DNA of 64,000 nucleotides from Lachnospiraceae bacterium (GCA_022781925.1 JALESO010000002.1:21085-85084), one strand, 5' to 3'. Positions 27,548 to 37,254 are shown, counted from the first letter of the stretch. The notes: generated from the sequence alone by a model not told the origin. Numbers and translations: made by a program.

Positions 27548-29226
27548 GATGTTTCTGCCTCCTTCTGAACACTGTCTATTTTTTGCACTGTCTCCGCAAT
27601 TTTCTGCTGCAATTCCTCAACCTCCTGTGCAATGACAGACTTATGTACTTCACCGGTTTCTTTCATGATGTCATTTAACAGGTTTTTCAGTTCATCCGCT
27701 GATGTCACCTCCAGGAACGGCACCACCTGCGCATTTAACATATCATTGATCTCCGTCCATACCTGCAGTCTCGCATCGACATCCTGGAACTTATCTGCGG
27801 TGCTTTTCAGTTCCTGTACCTTATCCCAGAGCTGCTTGTAGGCATCGTACATTTTATCTGTCTGTTTTACTTTTGCATTATCGTACTGATTGATCAGTTC
27901 CAGGCAATCCGCGATATCACAGTAAATCTGAGCGATCGGATATTCATCGACCGCCTCCTGAAACCATTTTTTTGCACTGTTATAACGGTCACGGTCAACA
28001 TTTACATCATAGAAAAACAGAAATGAATCTCCGATCTCATAACATACTTCCTGATAACCTTCCGGATTGCTGCTCTTCAATTCAGCCAGAACATCCTGCT
28101 TTTTTAAAAAACCTTTACTGTCCTTTTCATCCAGACCGATCTGCAGCTGTAACAGCTGCTGTCCTTCTTCTTTTGTCAGTATCAGATCCGAAGTCAGCGC
28201 ATCATTCAGTTCCTCATAGGCTTCTTTTCTGGTCGAATCTGTCAGAATTGCTTTATAATAGTCCTGATAATCCGATGCACCTTTCAAAATTTCATCATAA
28301 TTTTCACTTTTTTTCTTTTCACCACCAAGGTATCCCCACAGGGATGTACCCGTACATGCCACCGCCAGAGACAGACTGATCAGAAACGCTCCCAGCTTTT
28401 TCTTCTGCTTCTTTCGATATACCTCATCAATCTCATCATAATGTTCCAGCGCATACATCAGTTCCGCACAAGACTGATAACGATCTTCCGGATTTCGCTG
28501 TGTACATTTCTGTATGATCCGTTCCAGACCACCGGACAATGCCGGATTGATCTGCCGTATTGGCCGGATCTCATAAGGCGGCTCACTGGGATTCTGACCT
28601 GTCACCAGATGGTATAACGTAGCACCCAGACAGTATATATCTGTTCTGGCATCCGTCTGTCCCATTCCGCCAAACTGTTCTGGTGCCGCATAGCCGATGG
28701 TTCCAAGGCACACAGTGTCTGCCAGATTTTTTTCCTTAAATTCTCTGGCAGTTCCAAAATCGATCAATGTAATATTTCCGTCCGGTTTCAACATGACATT
28801 TGACGGTTTCATATCACGGTAAATGATCGGCGGAGACTGCGCATGGAGATAACCAAGCACGTCACAGAGCTGTTTCGCCCAGGCGATCACCATATCCTGG
28901 GGCTGGGCACCATACTCCTCCAGCGCATTGCTGAGTGGATTTCCTTCAATATAATCCATCACGATCAGAAACGAATCTTTATCATCAATGACATCAATAA
29001 TACTTGGCAGACTGGGATGGCGTAATTTTTTCAGCAGATCCGTCTCAACGATCAAACCCTGCTTTACGACCTCAAAGTTCTGTTTTCCATCCTTCCGGAC
29101 TTCTTTTACCGCCCACTGCTTATTCGCCTTTTCGTTCATGGCCAGATACACAACACTCATACCACCATGGCCAACTTCATTTAAAATCTTATATTTCCCG
29201 TCAATAACACTTCCTATTTCAAGCAT
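27544..29226 (-). CDS. Eukaryotic-type Ser/Thr protein kinase with membrane span and extracytoplasmic domain
   Basis: 560 residues. The kinase domain (about 1-265) has the glycine loop GHGGMSVVY (19-27), Lys41, a catalytic loop YRDMKPSN (Asp138, with Tyr where His of HRD is usual), DFG at 156-158, an activation segment LGTIGYAAPEQ and a DIYCLGATLY helix. A span at about 279-300 separates it from an extracytoplasmic helical region of about 260 residues with TPR-like character and a terminal coiled coil. No PASTA repeats, unlike the second kinase of the window (62420-64000). It lies directly after the PP2C and FHA genes, which suggests a signalling module serving the pilus locus. Confidence 0.95.
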   Translation of the reverse strand: MLEIGSVIDGKYKILNEVGHGGMSVVYLAMNEKANKQWAVKEVRKDGKQNFEVVKQGLIVETDLLKKLRHPSLPSIIDVIDDKDSFLIVMDYIEGNPLSNALEEYGAQPQDMVIAWAKQLCDVLGYLHAQSPPIIYRDMKPSNVMLKPDGNITLIDFGTAREFKEKNLADTVCLGTIGYAAPEQFGGMGQTDARTDIYCLGATLYHLVTGQNPSEPPYEIRPIRQINPALSGGLERIIQKCTQRNPEDRYQSCAELMYALEHYDEIDEVYRKKQKKKLGAFLISLSLAVACTGTSLWGYLGGEKKKSENYDEILKGASDYQDYYKAILTDSTRKEAYEELNDALTSDLILTKEEGQQLLQLQIGLDEKDSKGFLKKQDVLAELKSSNPEGYQEVCYEIGDSFLFFYDVNVDRDRYNSAKKWFQEAVDEYPIAQIYCDIADCLELINQYDNAKVKQTDKMYDAYKQLWDKVQELKSTADKFQDVDARLQVWTEINDMLNAQVVPFLEVTSADELKNLLNDIMKETGEVHKSVIAQEVEELQQKIAETVQKIDSVQKEAETS

Positions 29227-29238
29227 TCATCTCTCCTT

Positions 29239-30009
29239 TTATAAAGTGCGAACCAAAGCCGCAGTTATATTATCCCGCTCGCCACGCTGCTTAAGCAATT
29301 CGATCAGATCATCTGTATGCTCATACATTACCTGCTGCTCCAATAATTTAGACGGTGCCAGTGACCCGGTCATTTCTTCGGTGGAAATCTCATGACGAAA
29401 TCCATCCGAGCAGAGCAAATACACGGAATTCTGTACCGGTGTACCAAATAAAAACTCCGGATAAACGGCTTCCGATGCGCCCACACACTGCAGCAGCACA
29501 TTTCTGCGTGTATCCGTCTGTGCTTCCTCCGGTGTCATACGCCCCATAGCCACTTCCCTGCCCACAAACGTATGATCCGTCGTCAGCTGTCTGAGTGCAC
29601 TGTCCGTCAATTCATAAATCCTTGAGTCTCCCACATTCAACGCAAAATAGCGTGTCTGTGTGATCAGAAGCACCACCACGGTTGTTCCCAGACGGATTCC
29701 CTGCCGTCCACCATATTCTGCAATATCACGGTTCATATCCATAATGATTGTTTCCCAGTCCTCACGGATTTTTCCGTCTTCCAGTTCCTGTCCGCACAGC
29801 TGTGGCAGTTCCGTATTCACCCATTGGTCAAACGCTCTGACTACGGTTGCACTTGCTACTTCTCCTTTTTCCAGACCACCCATTCCGTCACACAAAACAG
29901 CAAATGCCATTTCGCCCTGACAGGTATGTAGCCTTTTAACCAATACACTGTCCTGATTCGTCTTTTTCGTTGTTCCTATATCTGTATTGGCAGAAATCAA
30001 AAATCTCAC
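29239..30009 (-). CDS. PP2C-family Ser/Thr protein phosphatase
   Basis: 256 residues, soluble, metal-dependent. Characteristic elements: TKKTNQDSVLV near the N-terminus (metal Asp), VLCDGMGGLEKGEVAS (about 38-53), LGTTVVVLLI, NVGDSRIYEL, TTDHTFV, LLCSDGFRHE and RDNITAALVRTL at the end. It starts with GTG at 30009 after a GGGAGG SD. It is placed between the FHA gene and the kinase gene and is the likely antagonist of that kinase. Confidence 0.95.
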   Translation of the reverse strand: MRFLISANTDIGTTKKTNQDSVLVKRLHTCQGEMAFAVLCDGMGGLEKGEVASATVVRAFDQWVNTELPQLCGQELEDGKIREDWETIIMDMNRDIAEYGGRQGIRLGTTVVVLLITQTRYFALNVGDSRIYELTDSALRQLTTDHTFVGREVAMGRMTPEEAQTDTRRNVLLQCVGASEAVYPEFLFGTPVQNSVYLLCSDGFRHEISTEEMTGSLAPSKLLEQQVMYEHTDDLIELLKQRGERDNITAALVRTL

Positions 30010-30027
30010 CTGTTCACCTCCCCACAG

Positions 30028-31581
30028 TTACATCATGTGAAATTCAAATTCTTCATTTGCCAGACGGACTCTGTCTCCATGTGACAACAATACTTCTGTA
30101 TTGCTCTGAATCATCCTTCCGTTCACATAAGTATGATTGGTTGAATTCGTGTCAACCACATAAAACTTTCCATTCTGTTCCACGATATTTGCATGACTGC
30201 GGCTGACTGCTGCATTGTCACTTACAAAATAATCCACATAACTGCGCTCTTTTCCGATCCGGAACACCGGCTTATTCAGCATAATACGTTCATTATTTTT
30301 CATTCTGAATAAATAAGGCTGCTGCTTCTGTGCCTCCGGGCCGCTCAATACGCTTGTTTCCGCATTCATGTTTGCATTCAGGACCGTAGTCGCACCAAAA
30401 TTCGCAGGCTGCTGTACTCCCTGATGAAATGCCTGCTGTATCGGATTCTGTGGATTCATCGGCTGCTGCGCCGGACGTTCCGGCATTCTCTGTGGCTGTT
30501 GCTGTACAGGACGCTCCGGCATTCCCTGTGGCTGCTGTACCGGTGACTGCGCATTCTGTCGTGCAGCCTGCAATTTATCCGCTCCCGGAACCACATAAGA
30601 CACTTGCTGTTCTTCCTGTTTATTTCCTTTTTTCGCTTTGCCACCTTTCGCATTTTTCTTTTCTGCCTGCTGTGCTTTATAGATTGCTGCATTTTCTTTA
30701 CTGTAATGCTGCAACAGGTACAACCGGCTCATCTGCTTTTCATTCTGAGTTTTCACCGGATCCGTCTGCATTTTTGCAGGGGCACTGCCCGGAATCTGCA
30801 TTCCGGCTGCTGTTTTTCCTCCTGTTTTCTGCGGTACTGCCATATTAGCGGAAGCATCCGGTACTTTCGGGCTTGTTTGAACCGGTACTTTGGATTCTGT
30901 CTGAACCGGTGCTTTTCGCTCTGGCATCCGCTGCTCCGACTGTCTCCGGTAACCCTCATTTTGTGCCGACTGTACACTTTTCTTCGGTGTCTCTTTTTCT
31001 GCAGTTACAGTCTTCTTATCTGCTACCGGGAACTTCAGCTCATCCAGTAATTGTTTAAATTTCAGCAGAGAAAATGCCGGGCTGCTGTTCAGAAAATTAA
31101 TAATCTTTGTTACATAATCACAGTTTTCTGTCGGGTCAAACTGTGCGGTAAACACAAGCTCTTTGAAGAACATTCCCAGATTCACATTTTGTGCCTGGCT
31201 TTCCATTACCGGCACACAGATAACTGTTGTTTCATAGGTAGATACATCTGCAAAAATGTACTTTTTATCCAAGACAATACTGGACGGTTCCAGCATATAT
31301 TCCTCCACTTCCAGCAATGCATTCACGATACCGGAAAAAATTCCAAGTACCTGCTTACGGTTTAACGTGCGCTCAAACATCTGCTGAATCTCAACCTTTG
31401 ATGTAATATTATATTTCACCTGTTTTACAGCATCCATCTGATAAAATGTTGTCTCTGTCACACCCTGGATATGATTATTTGTCAGCATTCCAAGGCTCAT
31501 GGTATCAACCATATCATCTTCAGAAAATGTATACACCAGATAGGTATTCGTTCCCTGATTTTCAATACAAAACTCTCTCAT
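30028..31581 (-). CDS. DUF6382 and FHA domain protein
   Basis: 517 residues, soluble. The N-terminal 180 residues (starting MREFCIENQGTNTYLVYTF) resemble DUF6382. A Gln/Pro/Lys-rich disordered linker (about 190-395) contains repeats of the type QRMPERPAQQ. Residues 396-412 hold two Thr motifs, ATTVL (397-401) and ETSVL (408-412). The FHA domain (about 425-517) shows the phosphothreonine-binding residues: FRIGKERS, SRSHANI and NHTYVNG. The arrangement of a phosphorylatable Thr motif just before an FHA domain resembles GarA/OdhI-type switches. It is likely the phospho-reader of the locus kinase. Confidence 0.92.
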   Translation of the reverse strand: MREFCIENQGTNTYLVYTFSEDDMVDTMSLGMLTNNHIQGVTETTFYQMDAVKQVKYNITSKVEIQQMFERTLNRKQVLGIFSGIVNALLEVEEYMLEPSSIVLDKKYIFADVSTYETTVICVPVMESQAQNVNLGMFFKELVFTAQFDPTENCDYVTKIINFLNSSPAFSLLKFKQLLDELKFPVADKKTVTAEKETPKKSVQSAQNEGYRRQSEQRMPERKAPVQTESKVPVQTSPKVPDASANMAVPQKTGGKTAAGMQIPGSAPAKMQTDPVKTQNEKQMSRLYLLQHYSKENAAIYKAQQAEKKNAKGGKAKKGNKQEEQQVSYVVPGADKLQAARQNAQSPVQQPQGMPERPVQQQPQRMPERPAQQPMNPQNPIQQAFHQGVQQPANFGATTVLNANMNAETSVLSGPEAQKQQPYLFRMKNNERIMLNKPVFRIGKERSYVDYFVSDNAAVSRSHANIVEQNGKFYVVDTNSTNHTYVNGRMIQSNTEVLLSHGDRVRLANEEFEFHMM

Positions 31582-31592
31582 TGGTGTCTCCC

Positions 31593-32414
31593 TTATTTAT
31601 AATTATTTCTGTTCAGTTTCAGTAATTTCCACTGATTACCGGTCAATACAAACACATTACCCTGTTCATTAAAATCTCTCGCATCGATAAATGTCTCTTC
31701 AATGACAAGTTTTCCTTTTTCATTGATATATCCCCATTTACCATGTGCTTTGACAGCTGCATATCCGTTCAAAAATGAATGTGCCTCTTCAAACTGCGGC
31801 TCAATGATTACTTTTCCGTCTTTGTCAACATAACCCCATTTTCCATTCTCTTTGATTGCTGCCAGTCCATCACTTTCCAGAAATAATTTTGTGTCTTCAT
31901 AAACCTGCTTTCCGATCTGCTTGCCGGAAGCATCCAGCATCACATATCCATCATCATTTTCTGCAAATGCCCGCTCATTTCGAAACACGATTCCTTTTTC
32001 ATCCATTACAATGGATTTAAAACCATTCTTTCCGACTTTTTTTCCTTTCTGATCCACAAAATACCAGATACCATCCTCACAGACAGCACCGATTTCGCCG
32101 TTGATCGGTGATGCATAATCAAAATCACCGGCAATTTTATTAAACTCCTGATCATAGTAGGCATATTTGGAACCATCCGCAGCCGGAAGGATCTGATCGA
32201 TGGACATTCCCAGCGCAGAACACTGTGTCAGATTCTGTAATGCGATCTTCTTATTTCCGGAATCCGATATATAGTAAAATTTTCCATCCTCATCCTGCAC
32301 TGCTGCTACACCATCCGAGGAAAAAGCACCGGCCCACTGAAAATTGCCGGAAATTGTTTTCTCTCCGGTGAGATCTGCATATCCCCAGGAATCATCTGAC
32401 TTGACAGCACACAA
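31593..32414 (-). CDS. WG-repeat protein, downstream part of an interrupted gene
   Basis: 273 residues from a TTG at 32414 that has no SD. About five WG-type repeats are visible, each with a G-x-W-G-Y-[IVA] core (SDDSWGYADLTGEK, NGKWGYVDKDGK, HGKWGYINEKGK). The frame stays open upstream through IAYTYEYGFYDYDD to the TAG that ends the preceding gene, in the same frame. The two are best read as one former gene of about 440 residues split by a single stop at 32478-32480. It may be untranslated unless the TAG is read through. WG repeats are of unknown function. Confidence 0.75.
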   Translation of the reverse strand: MCAVKSDDSWGYADLTGEKTISGNFQWAGAFSSDGVAAVQDEDGKFYYISDSGNKKIALQNLTQCSALGMSIDQILPAADGSKYAYYDQEFNKIAGDFDYASPINGEIGAVCEDGIWYFVDQKGKKVGKNGFKSIVMDEKGIVFRNERAFAENDDGYVMLDASGKQIGKQVYEDTKLFLESDGLAAIKENGKWGYVDKDGKVIIEPQFEEAHSFLNGYAAVKAHGKWGYINEKGKLVIEETFIDARDFNEQGNVFVLTGNQWKLLKLNRNNYK

Positions 32415-32477
32415 TCCGTTGCTGTATACCGAAACATCATCGTAATCATAAAATCCATACTCATATGTATAGGCGAT

Positions 32478-32906
32478 CTAATCCATCAGTTTATCAAACT
32501 GTTTGTTTTCTGCCTTTCTGGCCTCCGCCTGATCCCGCAGTTTAAAACATTCCGTATATTCTTCATTTGTAATATACTGCTGCAATAAAAATGTATATGC
32601 ATCCGCTGATTCCGGATAACGTTCCACCAGATCTTCTCCCCAGTTAAGTGCCTCACGATTCCACTCATTTTTCACATACACATCGCCCAGCTCAATTCTG
32701 ATATCCACACTGTCCTTCCGTTCCAGCGCTTTTTCGTAATTTGATACAGCATCTTCCACCACTTCCAGTTTCGCCTGTTTTCTGGCTTTTTTTAAATAAT
32801 TCTGGTATTTATTGCTTTCCTCTGCTGCACTGGAAACGGTGGAATAGATTCCCGCACCCATGAATACGATCAGCACAACCGGCACCAGCTTTTTATACTT
32901 TTTCAT
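32478..32906 (-). CDS. Membrane-anchored TPR-like protein, upstream part of an interrupted WG-repeat gene
   Basis: 142 residues from ATG 32906 (AGAGGAG SD eight bases upstream); the longer frame to 32981 would overlap the prepilin peptidase gene. A basic start MKKYKK leads into a membrane or signal segment (about 6-26), then helical TPR-like repeats (NYEKALERKDSVDIRIELGD; NWGEDLVERYPESADAYTF). It ends ...FDKLMD at TAG. The downstream WG-repeat frame continues in register, so a single C-to-T change (CAG to TAG) could explain the break. Lies 19 bp after the prepilin peptidase gene. Confidence 0.75.
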   Translation of the reverse strand: MKKYKKLVPVVLIVFMGAGIYSTVSSAAEESNKYQNYLKKARKQAKLEVVEDAVSNYEKALERKDSVDIRIELGDVYVKNEWNREALNWGEDLVERYPESADAYTFLLQQYITNEEYTECFKLRDQAEARKAENKQFDKLMD

Positions 32907-32925
32907 ATACGCGCTCCTCTCCCTG

Positions 32926-33573
32926 CTATAATCCGGATATAAATACGGCAATCCATACACCGCCTGCAATGGCCGGTCCAAATGCTATAACATCATTTTT
33001 CCCTTTTTTCTTTGTAATAAGACATAGAACAGACTGGATAAAAATAATGATCATTGCATAGATCAGTGCCCGGAGTCCTCCCCAGAACCCGAGGAATAAC
33101 GGCAATATGGCAAATAACTTTACATCTCCCATTCCCAGTCCTTTTCTGGACAAAATCCTGAGCAGGAAACAGAACGCCAATAATATTGCGCCTCCAAGTA
33201 ATTCTGAAAGGATTCCGATCCCCGCCTGTGCCGGTCCTTTTATCAGTTCGGCCAGGAATAAAATTCCTCTGGCGATCAGAGCGACCAGCAGATAACGGTT
33301 TGGTATTAACTGCACTTTATAATCTACATAGGCGATCATCCATACCAGAGCAAGAACAAGACCTGCTTTCCACAAAGTAAACAGAGAAAGTTCCTTGTTA
33401 TGCAAGATCACATAACAGAGCATCACGGCTAATGCCACCGGCATAACCATGAAATAATATTTTCCTTTTTTTGTTTCTATGGCTGGGAAATCCACATTTT
33501 TCTTCTGTTCATAATAAATCCATACACACGCTAAGATCACAGTCAAAAGTGTGCTGTAACGTATCAGTTCCAT
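32926..33573 (-). CDS. tadV: Prepilin peptidase, TadV/CpaA type
   Basis: Membrane aspartyl protease that trims prepilin leaders, 215 residues with about six to seven hydrophobic segments. The two catalytic Asp motifs are present: YVDYKVQLIPN (about 82-92) and GLGMGDVKL (about 149-157). There is no N-terminal methylase domain, as in the TadV/CpaA subgroup. It is embedded in the Tad locus beside a TadE-like pseudopilin, so its substrates should be the Flp pilin and TadE-like proteins. Confidence 0.92.
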   Translation of the reverse strand: MELIRYSTLLTVILACVWIYYEQKKNVDFPAIETKKGKYYFMVMPVALAVMLCYVILHNKELSLFTLWKAGLVLALVWMIAYVDYKVQLIPNRYLLVALIARGILFLAELIKGPAQAGIGILSELLGGAILLAFCFLLRILSRKGLGMGDVKLFAILPLFLGFWGGLRALIYAMIIIFIQSVLCLITKKKGKNDVIAFGPAIAGGVWIAVFISGL

Positions 33574-33603
33574 TTCGTTTAAGTACCTTATTCTTTTTGT
33601 ATT

Positions 33604-34275
33604 CTACTTTTTGTCGGATGAACCAGTTGCTGTTTTTGCCGGAATCCATGCCTTTGTTTTCGCACATTGTTCAAACTGAAATTCAAAATCCACACCTAAC
33701 AGTTTCAACACATGTACGCGATAAGAAGCTACGATTGTAATGTCGCTGCTGCCTCCCGGCATAAATTCTGATTTTGAAAAATCAATTCCACTTACGCCAT
33801 TCTCAATCCCAAGTCTGTGCAAATAAGAATCCGCATCCTGCCCGGACGAAACCAGCCTGTCCTCTGCAATATCCTTACAGATCTTATCCAACAGCAGACC
33901 TTTGCTCTCATTGATTCCCTGTTCCAGAATCAGCTTTACAAAACTATTCCAGAACTCTCTGTCAAAAGCAACATTTCCGATTTCCTCAATTCGTTCATAT
34001 ACGGATTTTGAGTCATCTGTAATTTTTTCCAGACTCGTTCTTGCCTGATCTGCCCCGGATGAAAGATCTTTTTCTTTATCATCCAGACCGGTCATGGAAT
34101 AGAGATAAGTATAATTCGAAACCTGTTTTGCAATACCATGCACCATAGTTCCCATTTTTGCCTGTACCAGACATATGTTTGTAATTGACAAAATAGTAAC
34201 AATTAAAAACATAAATGCCGACAAGGACAGCGTCGCCTCAATAACTACTGCACCATCCTGATTTTTCTTTTTCAT
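33604..34275 (-). CDS. TadE-like pseudopilin
   Basis: 223 residues. The N-terminus KKKNQDGAVVIEATLSLSAF carries a class III prepilin-like signal: basic leader, Gly, then a mature start with Glu at position 5 followed by a hydrophobic helix (about 10-36). The remainder is extracytoplasmic without known motifs. It is one of three TadE/TadG-type proteins of the locus and lies directly upstream of the prepilin peptidase gene (gap 30 bp). Confidence 0.85.
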   Translation of the reverse strand: MKKKNQDGAVVIEATLSLSAFMFLIVTILSITNICLVQAKMGTMVHGIAKQVSNYTYLYSMTGLDDKEKDLSSGADQARTSLEKITDDSKSVYERIEEIGNVAFDREFWNSFVKLILEQGINESKGLLLDKICKDIAEDRLVSSGQDADSYLHRLGIENGVSGIDFSKSEFMPGGSSDITIVASYRVHVLKLLGVDFEFQFEQCAKTKAWIPAKTATGSSDKK

Positions 34276-34306
34276 ACTCCGCCTCCGGGTAATGATTTTT
34301 CATTTG

Positions 34307-34990
34307 CTATTCGGATACAATTTCAATGTCAGCTGCACTTTGTTCCGCTATTTCATTCATTAGTGATTCTGTCGTAGATCCAGATGGAACATGCACCTTT
34401 ATAGGACTTGCACATGCATAAAAATTTTTACTGTCAATAGATTCTAATGTCGATGGCAAATAAACATCTGTCAATTTTTCACACTGTCCAATAGCATCAC
34501 GATCAATCGTTTTTAATCCTTCCTTAAATGTCAGTGTTTTTAATTTTTCACAACCATAGATTCCATGCTGACCAATACTTTCTACTACTCCGTTAATCGT
34601 TAAATCTTCCATATTAGATGTAAAGTAAAATGTCTCTTCTCCAATTTCTTTTACTGTTTCTGGTAAAACAACTTTCTTTACATTTTTATCATTTTTAAAT
34701 AATGAGCCATTTACTTTTGACACTGTATTTCCATCAATTTCACTTGGCACAGATACTTTGCTGTATGCATCATTTGAATATAATCGTTTAAGAGATAACG
34801 TGCCATCCTCCTGTACGTCATATTCATATGAAAACTCTCCATTTTCTTCATTCTCTTCTGCTGTCGAAACACTTTGGGTTAAATTGCCAACATTATTCTC
34901 AGCTTTCCCAGATTCTTTATCCCCACAACTTATCAGGAAAGACATCCCTAATACCATTGTTGCAAATACTATCATCATTTTTTTCTTCAT
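34307..34990 (-). CDS. BspA-type leucine-rich-repeat lipoprotein
   Basis: 227 residues from ATG 34990, six to seven bases after a GAGGAG SD; two upstream starts (GTG 35005, ATG 34996) overlap or abut the SD. A lipoprotein signal ends in the lipobox FLISCG (Cys about 22), then a Glu/Asn-rich linker and four to five LRR_5 repeats (VVLPETVKEIGEETFYFTS; LTFKEGLKTIDRDAIGQCE; VYLPSTLESIDSKNFYACA). The gene is visibly more AT-rich than its neighbours and interrupts the run of pilus genes, which suggests later insertion. Likely surface-exposed; target unknown. Confidence 0.85.
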   Translation of the reverse strand: MKKKMMIVFATMVLGMSFLISCGDKESGKAENNVGNLTQSVSTAEENEENGEFSYEYDVQEDGTLSLKRLYSNDAYSKVSVPSEIDGNTVSKVNGSLFKNDKNVKKVVLPETVKEIGEETFYFTSNMEDLTINGVVESIGQHGIYGCEKLKTLTFKEGLKTIDRDAIGQCEKLTDVYLPSTLESIDSKNFYACASPIKVHVPSGSTTESLMNEIAEQSAADIEIVSE

Positions 34991-35010
34991 ATCCATTCTC
35001 CTCACACTCT

Positions 35011-37254
35011 CTAATATCCACGATATGCATTATATGTAATTCTTCCAAAGCTCTCATTAGAAATGCCATTGTTGTATTCTGATGCAATCGGTAACTGTAA
35101 CATCAGTGGTTTTACCTGCACACTTACCTTTCCCTGGTAATACACCACCGATTTTTTCGCCAAGAACCCAGTATCTTTCGAAATATTCTGAGACATATTT
35201 GCCTGCACCACATCTGCGATTCTTGCGTAATAGGCATATTCTTTACTTCCGGAAGTAGATAACTTCAAAAATAAAATCAATGCCAGATAGTCACTGTAAA
35301 AAAACTTCATTTTTCCAGAAGTAGTGTTCTGATTCGCTGCCACCGAATTATCATAAGAAATAATTAATTCATCTGCTGCTTTCAGTAATTCTACTGGCAT
35401 TCCATTTTTCAGATATTGCAAATCGCATGCTGATTCTGCCGCTGTCAATCCAAGAATTGCCACAATTTTTACTAATGCCGCCGGAATAATTCCAGATGAT
35501 AATCCTTGTACTTCTTGAGCGATAGTTTCCAATGCTATACCATCAGAATAGTTAACATAATCAACCCAATAATGCTGAAACTCCGGCATCAAATTCATCA
35601 CATACCGAATTGCAAAAATGGTTCCATATGCAGATGATTTGTTTTTTTGATTACTGCCTCCATAGAGAATATATTCCACTTCATTTCCATACGAATAGTT
35701 ATTCTCACTGTTGATCATCTTGTTTGTAAGTGTTTTATTCTCGCTGAATTTTACATCGGTATTTTTCCATTGTTCATCTACTTCTGCATATTTGCTCTGA
35801 TAATTGCTCATATCCACATCACCATTACACAGATGATACTTTGCTTCCTGCTCATACGTGTCATAGCTGAACATGTTCATGATATAACTCATCGTATATA
35901 AATCATCCCGCATATTTACCGCAGCCTGACTTACCTTTTGAGAAAATCCGTCAAATAAACCTGATACTTCACTTGATACTTTCGATATGTCTTTTGATAC
36001 CAATCCCTCTTTTACAGCTGCACTATATGCTTTGGACGGAAGATCCGACAAATCTTTGATTTCATTCGAACTGGTTGAATTTCCTTTATCTGCATCTGTC
36101 AGATCTGCATCATGTTTCTTTTCTTCTGCATCCTTCTTTTGCTTTGCATCATCATAACTATCACTGTCAAAGCCATCAAATCTGCCCATTAACCAGTCAT
36201 AAAATGCCGGTGTATTCACAGAACCTATCGCCGGATTATTATTATCTGTAATTCCGGTTTTTCCGAGGGTCTCCGAATTTTTAAATTTGAAACTGCTTTC
36301 CGCATAACTGTTTAGCTCAGATGCCTGATAGGTTATTTTGTTTTTGTCAATGCCCGATTTGTTTTTAAATTCACTGTAACTTCCAATTTTTCTCACGGAA
36401 GTTCCATTGTACTTATACTCATCTACCGCTTTCTTCAAACTGCCAAGCAATGACTTGATATTTTTAAGACGCTGAATCAGTTCCTCCACTTTTTCCGGTG
36501 TGGCATTTTGCAGCACATCCTCATCCAGTTTTTCTATTTCTTCACGGTCATTCTGCGCCAGTGTCGTGTCATAAGTATTTGCCGCGTTTTTCCAATCATT
36601 AAATCTTGCATTATACTTAACAGCTTCCTCTTTTACTTTCTTCAAATCAGAAACCGCCTGATCCACCAATTCATTTGCAGTATCATACTGACTGTAATAA
36701 CCATCCAATGCAGATTTGATTTCTCTGATTTTCTGATCCGTACTGTCAGTTTTGATATTTTCAACATTTGCACTGGAAATTCTAGCCAGATTACCGGAAA
36801 GCTGATTATATGCAGATTTCTTATTTGTGAAATAAGTTGCTTTCAAACTCTCATACTGTATATTCAGTCCATCATACAATTCCTGGCGTGTAGCGGTTCC
36901 CGCCGCTGTAACATTCTGATAATTTTTCAGCGTATAACTTTCTGCTTTTTCCTCATCTGTCAGCAGTCCCATAACCGTCTGCAGACTTGCCATATTTTTG
37001 CACAGCGTCTGCGCCGCAGATACATACTTGCTGTATGCATTATTCTGACGCAGCAGTTCATCGCATGCCACCCAGTATTGAATGTCATACACACTGGAAG
37101 CATTGTACTTCGGCAGCTGACCATAAGTATTGTCCAGCTGTTTTGCCGCCTTTATGAATTTATCCATGGCATCTGCCACATTGTTGATATAACCGTTTAC
37201 CTGTATTTTATTGACCGTATTCTCCGGTGCCACATAATCCACATACAGATCCAC
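35011..37254 (-). CDS. DUF5702-like pilus-associated protein, downstream part of a frameshifted gene
   Basis: 747 residues from a GTG that has no SD. The frame is open further upstream (GKGSYNTQGLSQYTAVDLYV precedes), overlapping the end of the neighbouring gene in another frame. A Lys/Asp-rich helical region (to about 430) is followed by a C-terminal domain containing SYIMNMFSYDTYE, YGNEVEYILYGG, IFAIRYVMNLM and ILGLTAAESACDLQYL, the pattern I associate with the end of DUF5702 proteins. Joined to 37269-38039 by restoring one A at the A5 run (37301-37305), it forms one protein of about 1000 residues. Confidence 0.75.
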   Translation of the reverse strand: MDLYVDYVAPENTVNKIQVNGYINNVADAMDKFIKAAKQLDNTYGQLPKYNASSVYDIQYWVACDELLRQNNAYSKYVSAAQTLCKNMASLQTVMGLLTDEEKAESYTLKNYQNVTAAGTATRQELYDGLNIQYESLKATYFTNKKSAYNQLSGNLARISSANVENIKTDSTDQKIREIKSALDGYYSQYDTANELVDQAVSDLKKVKEEAVKYNARFNDWKNAANTYDTTLAQNDREEIEKLDEDVLQNATPEKVEELIQRLKNIKSLLGSLKKAVDEYKYNGTSVRKIGSYSEFKNKSGIDKNKITYQASELNSYAESSFKFKNSETLGKTGITDNNNPAIGSVNTPAFYDWLMGRFDGFDSDSYDDAKQKKDAEEKKHDADLTDADKGNSTSSNEIKDLSDLPSKAYSAAVKEGLVSKDISKVSSEVSGLFDGFSQKVSQAAVNMRDDLYTMSYIMNMFSYDTYEQEAKYHLCNGDVDMSNYQSKYAEVDEQWKNTDVKFSENKTLTNKMINSENNYSYGNEVEYILYGGSNQKNKSSAYGTIFAIRYVMNLMPEFQHYWVDYVNYSDGIALETIAQEVQGLSSGIIPAALVKIVAILGLTAAESACDLQYLKNGMPVELLKAADELIISYDNSVAANQNTTSGKMKFFYSDYLALILFLKLSTSGSKEYAYYARIADVVQANMSQNISKDTGFLAKKSVVYYQGKVSVQVKPLMLQLPIASEYNNGISNESFGRITYNAYRGY

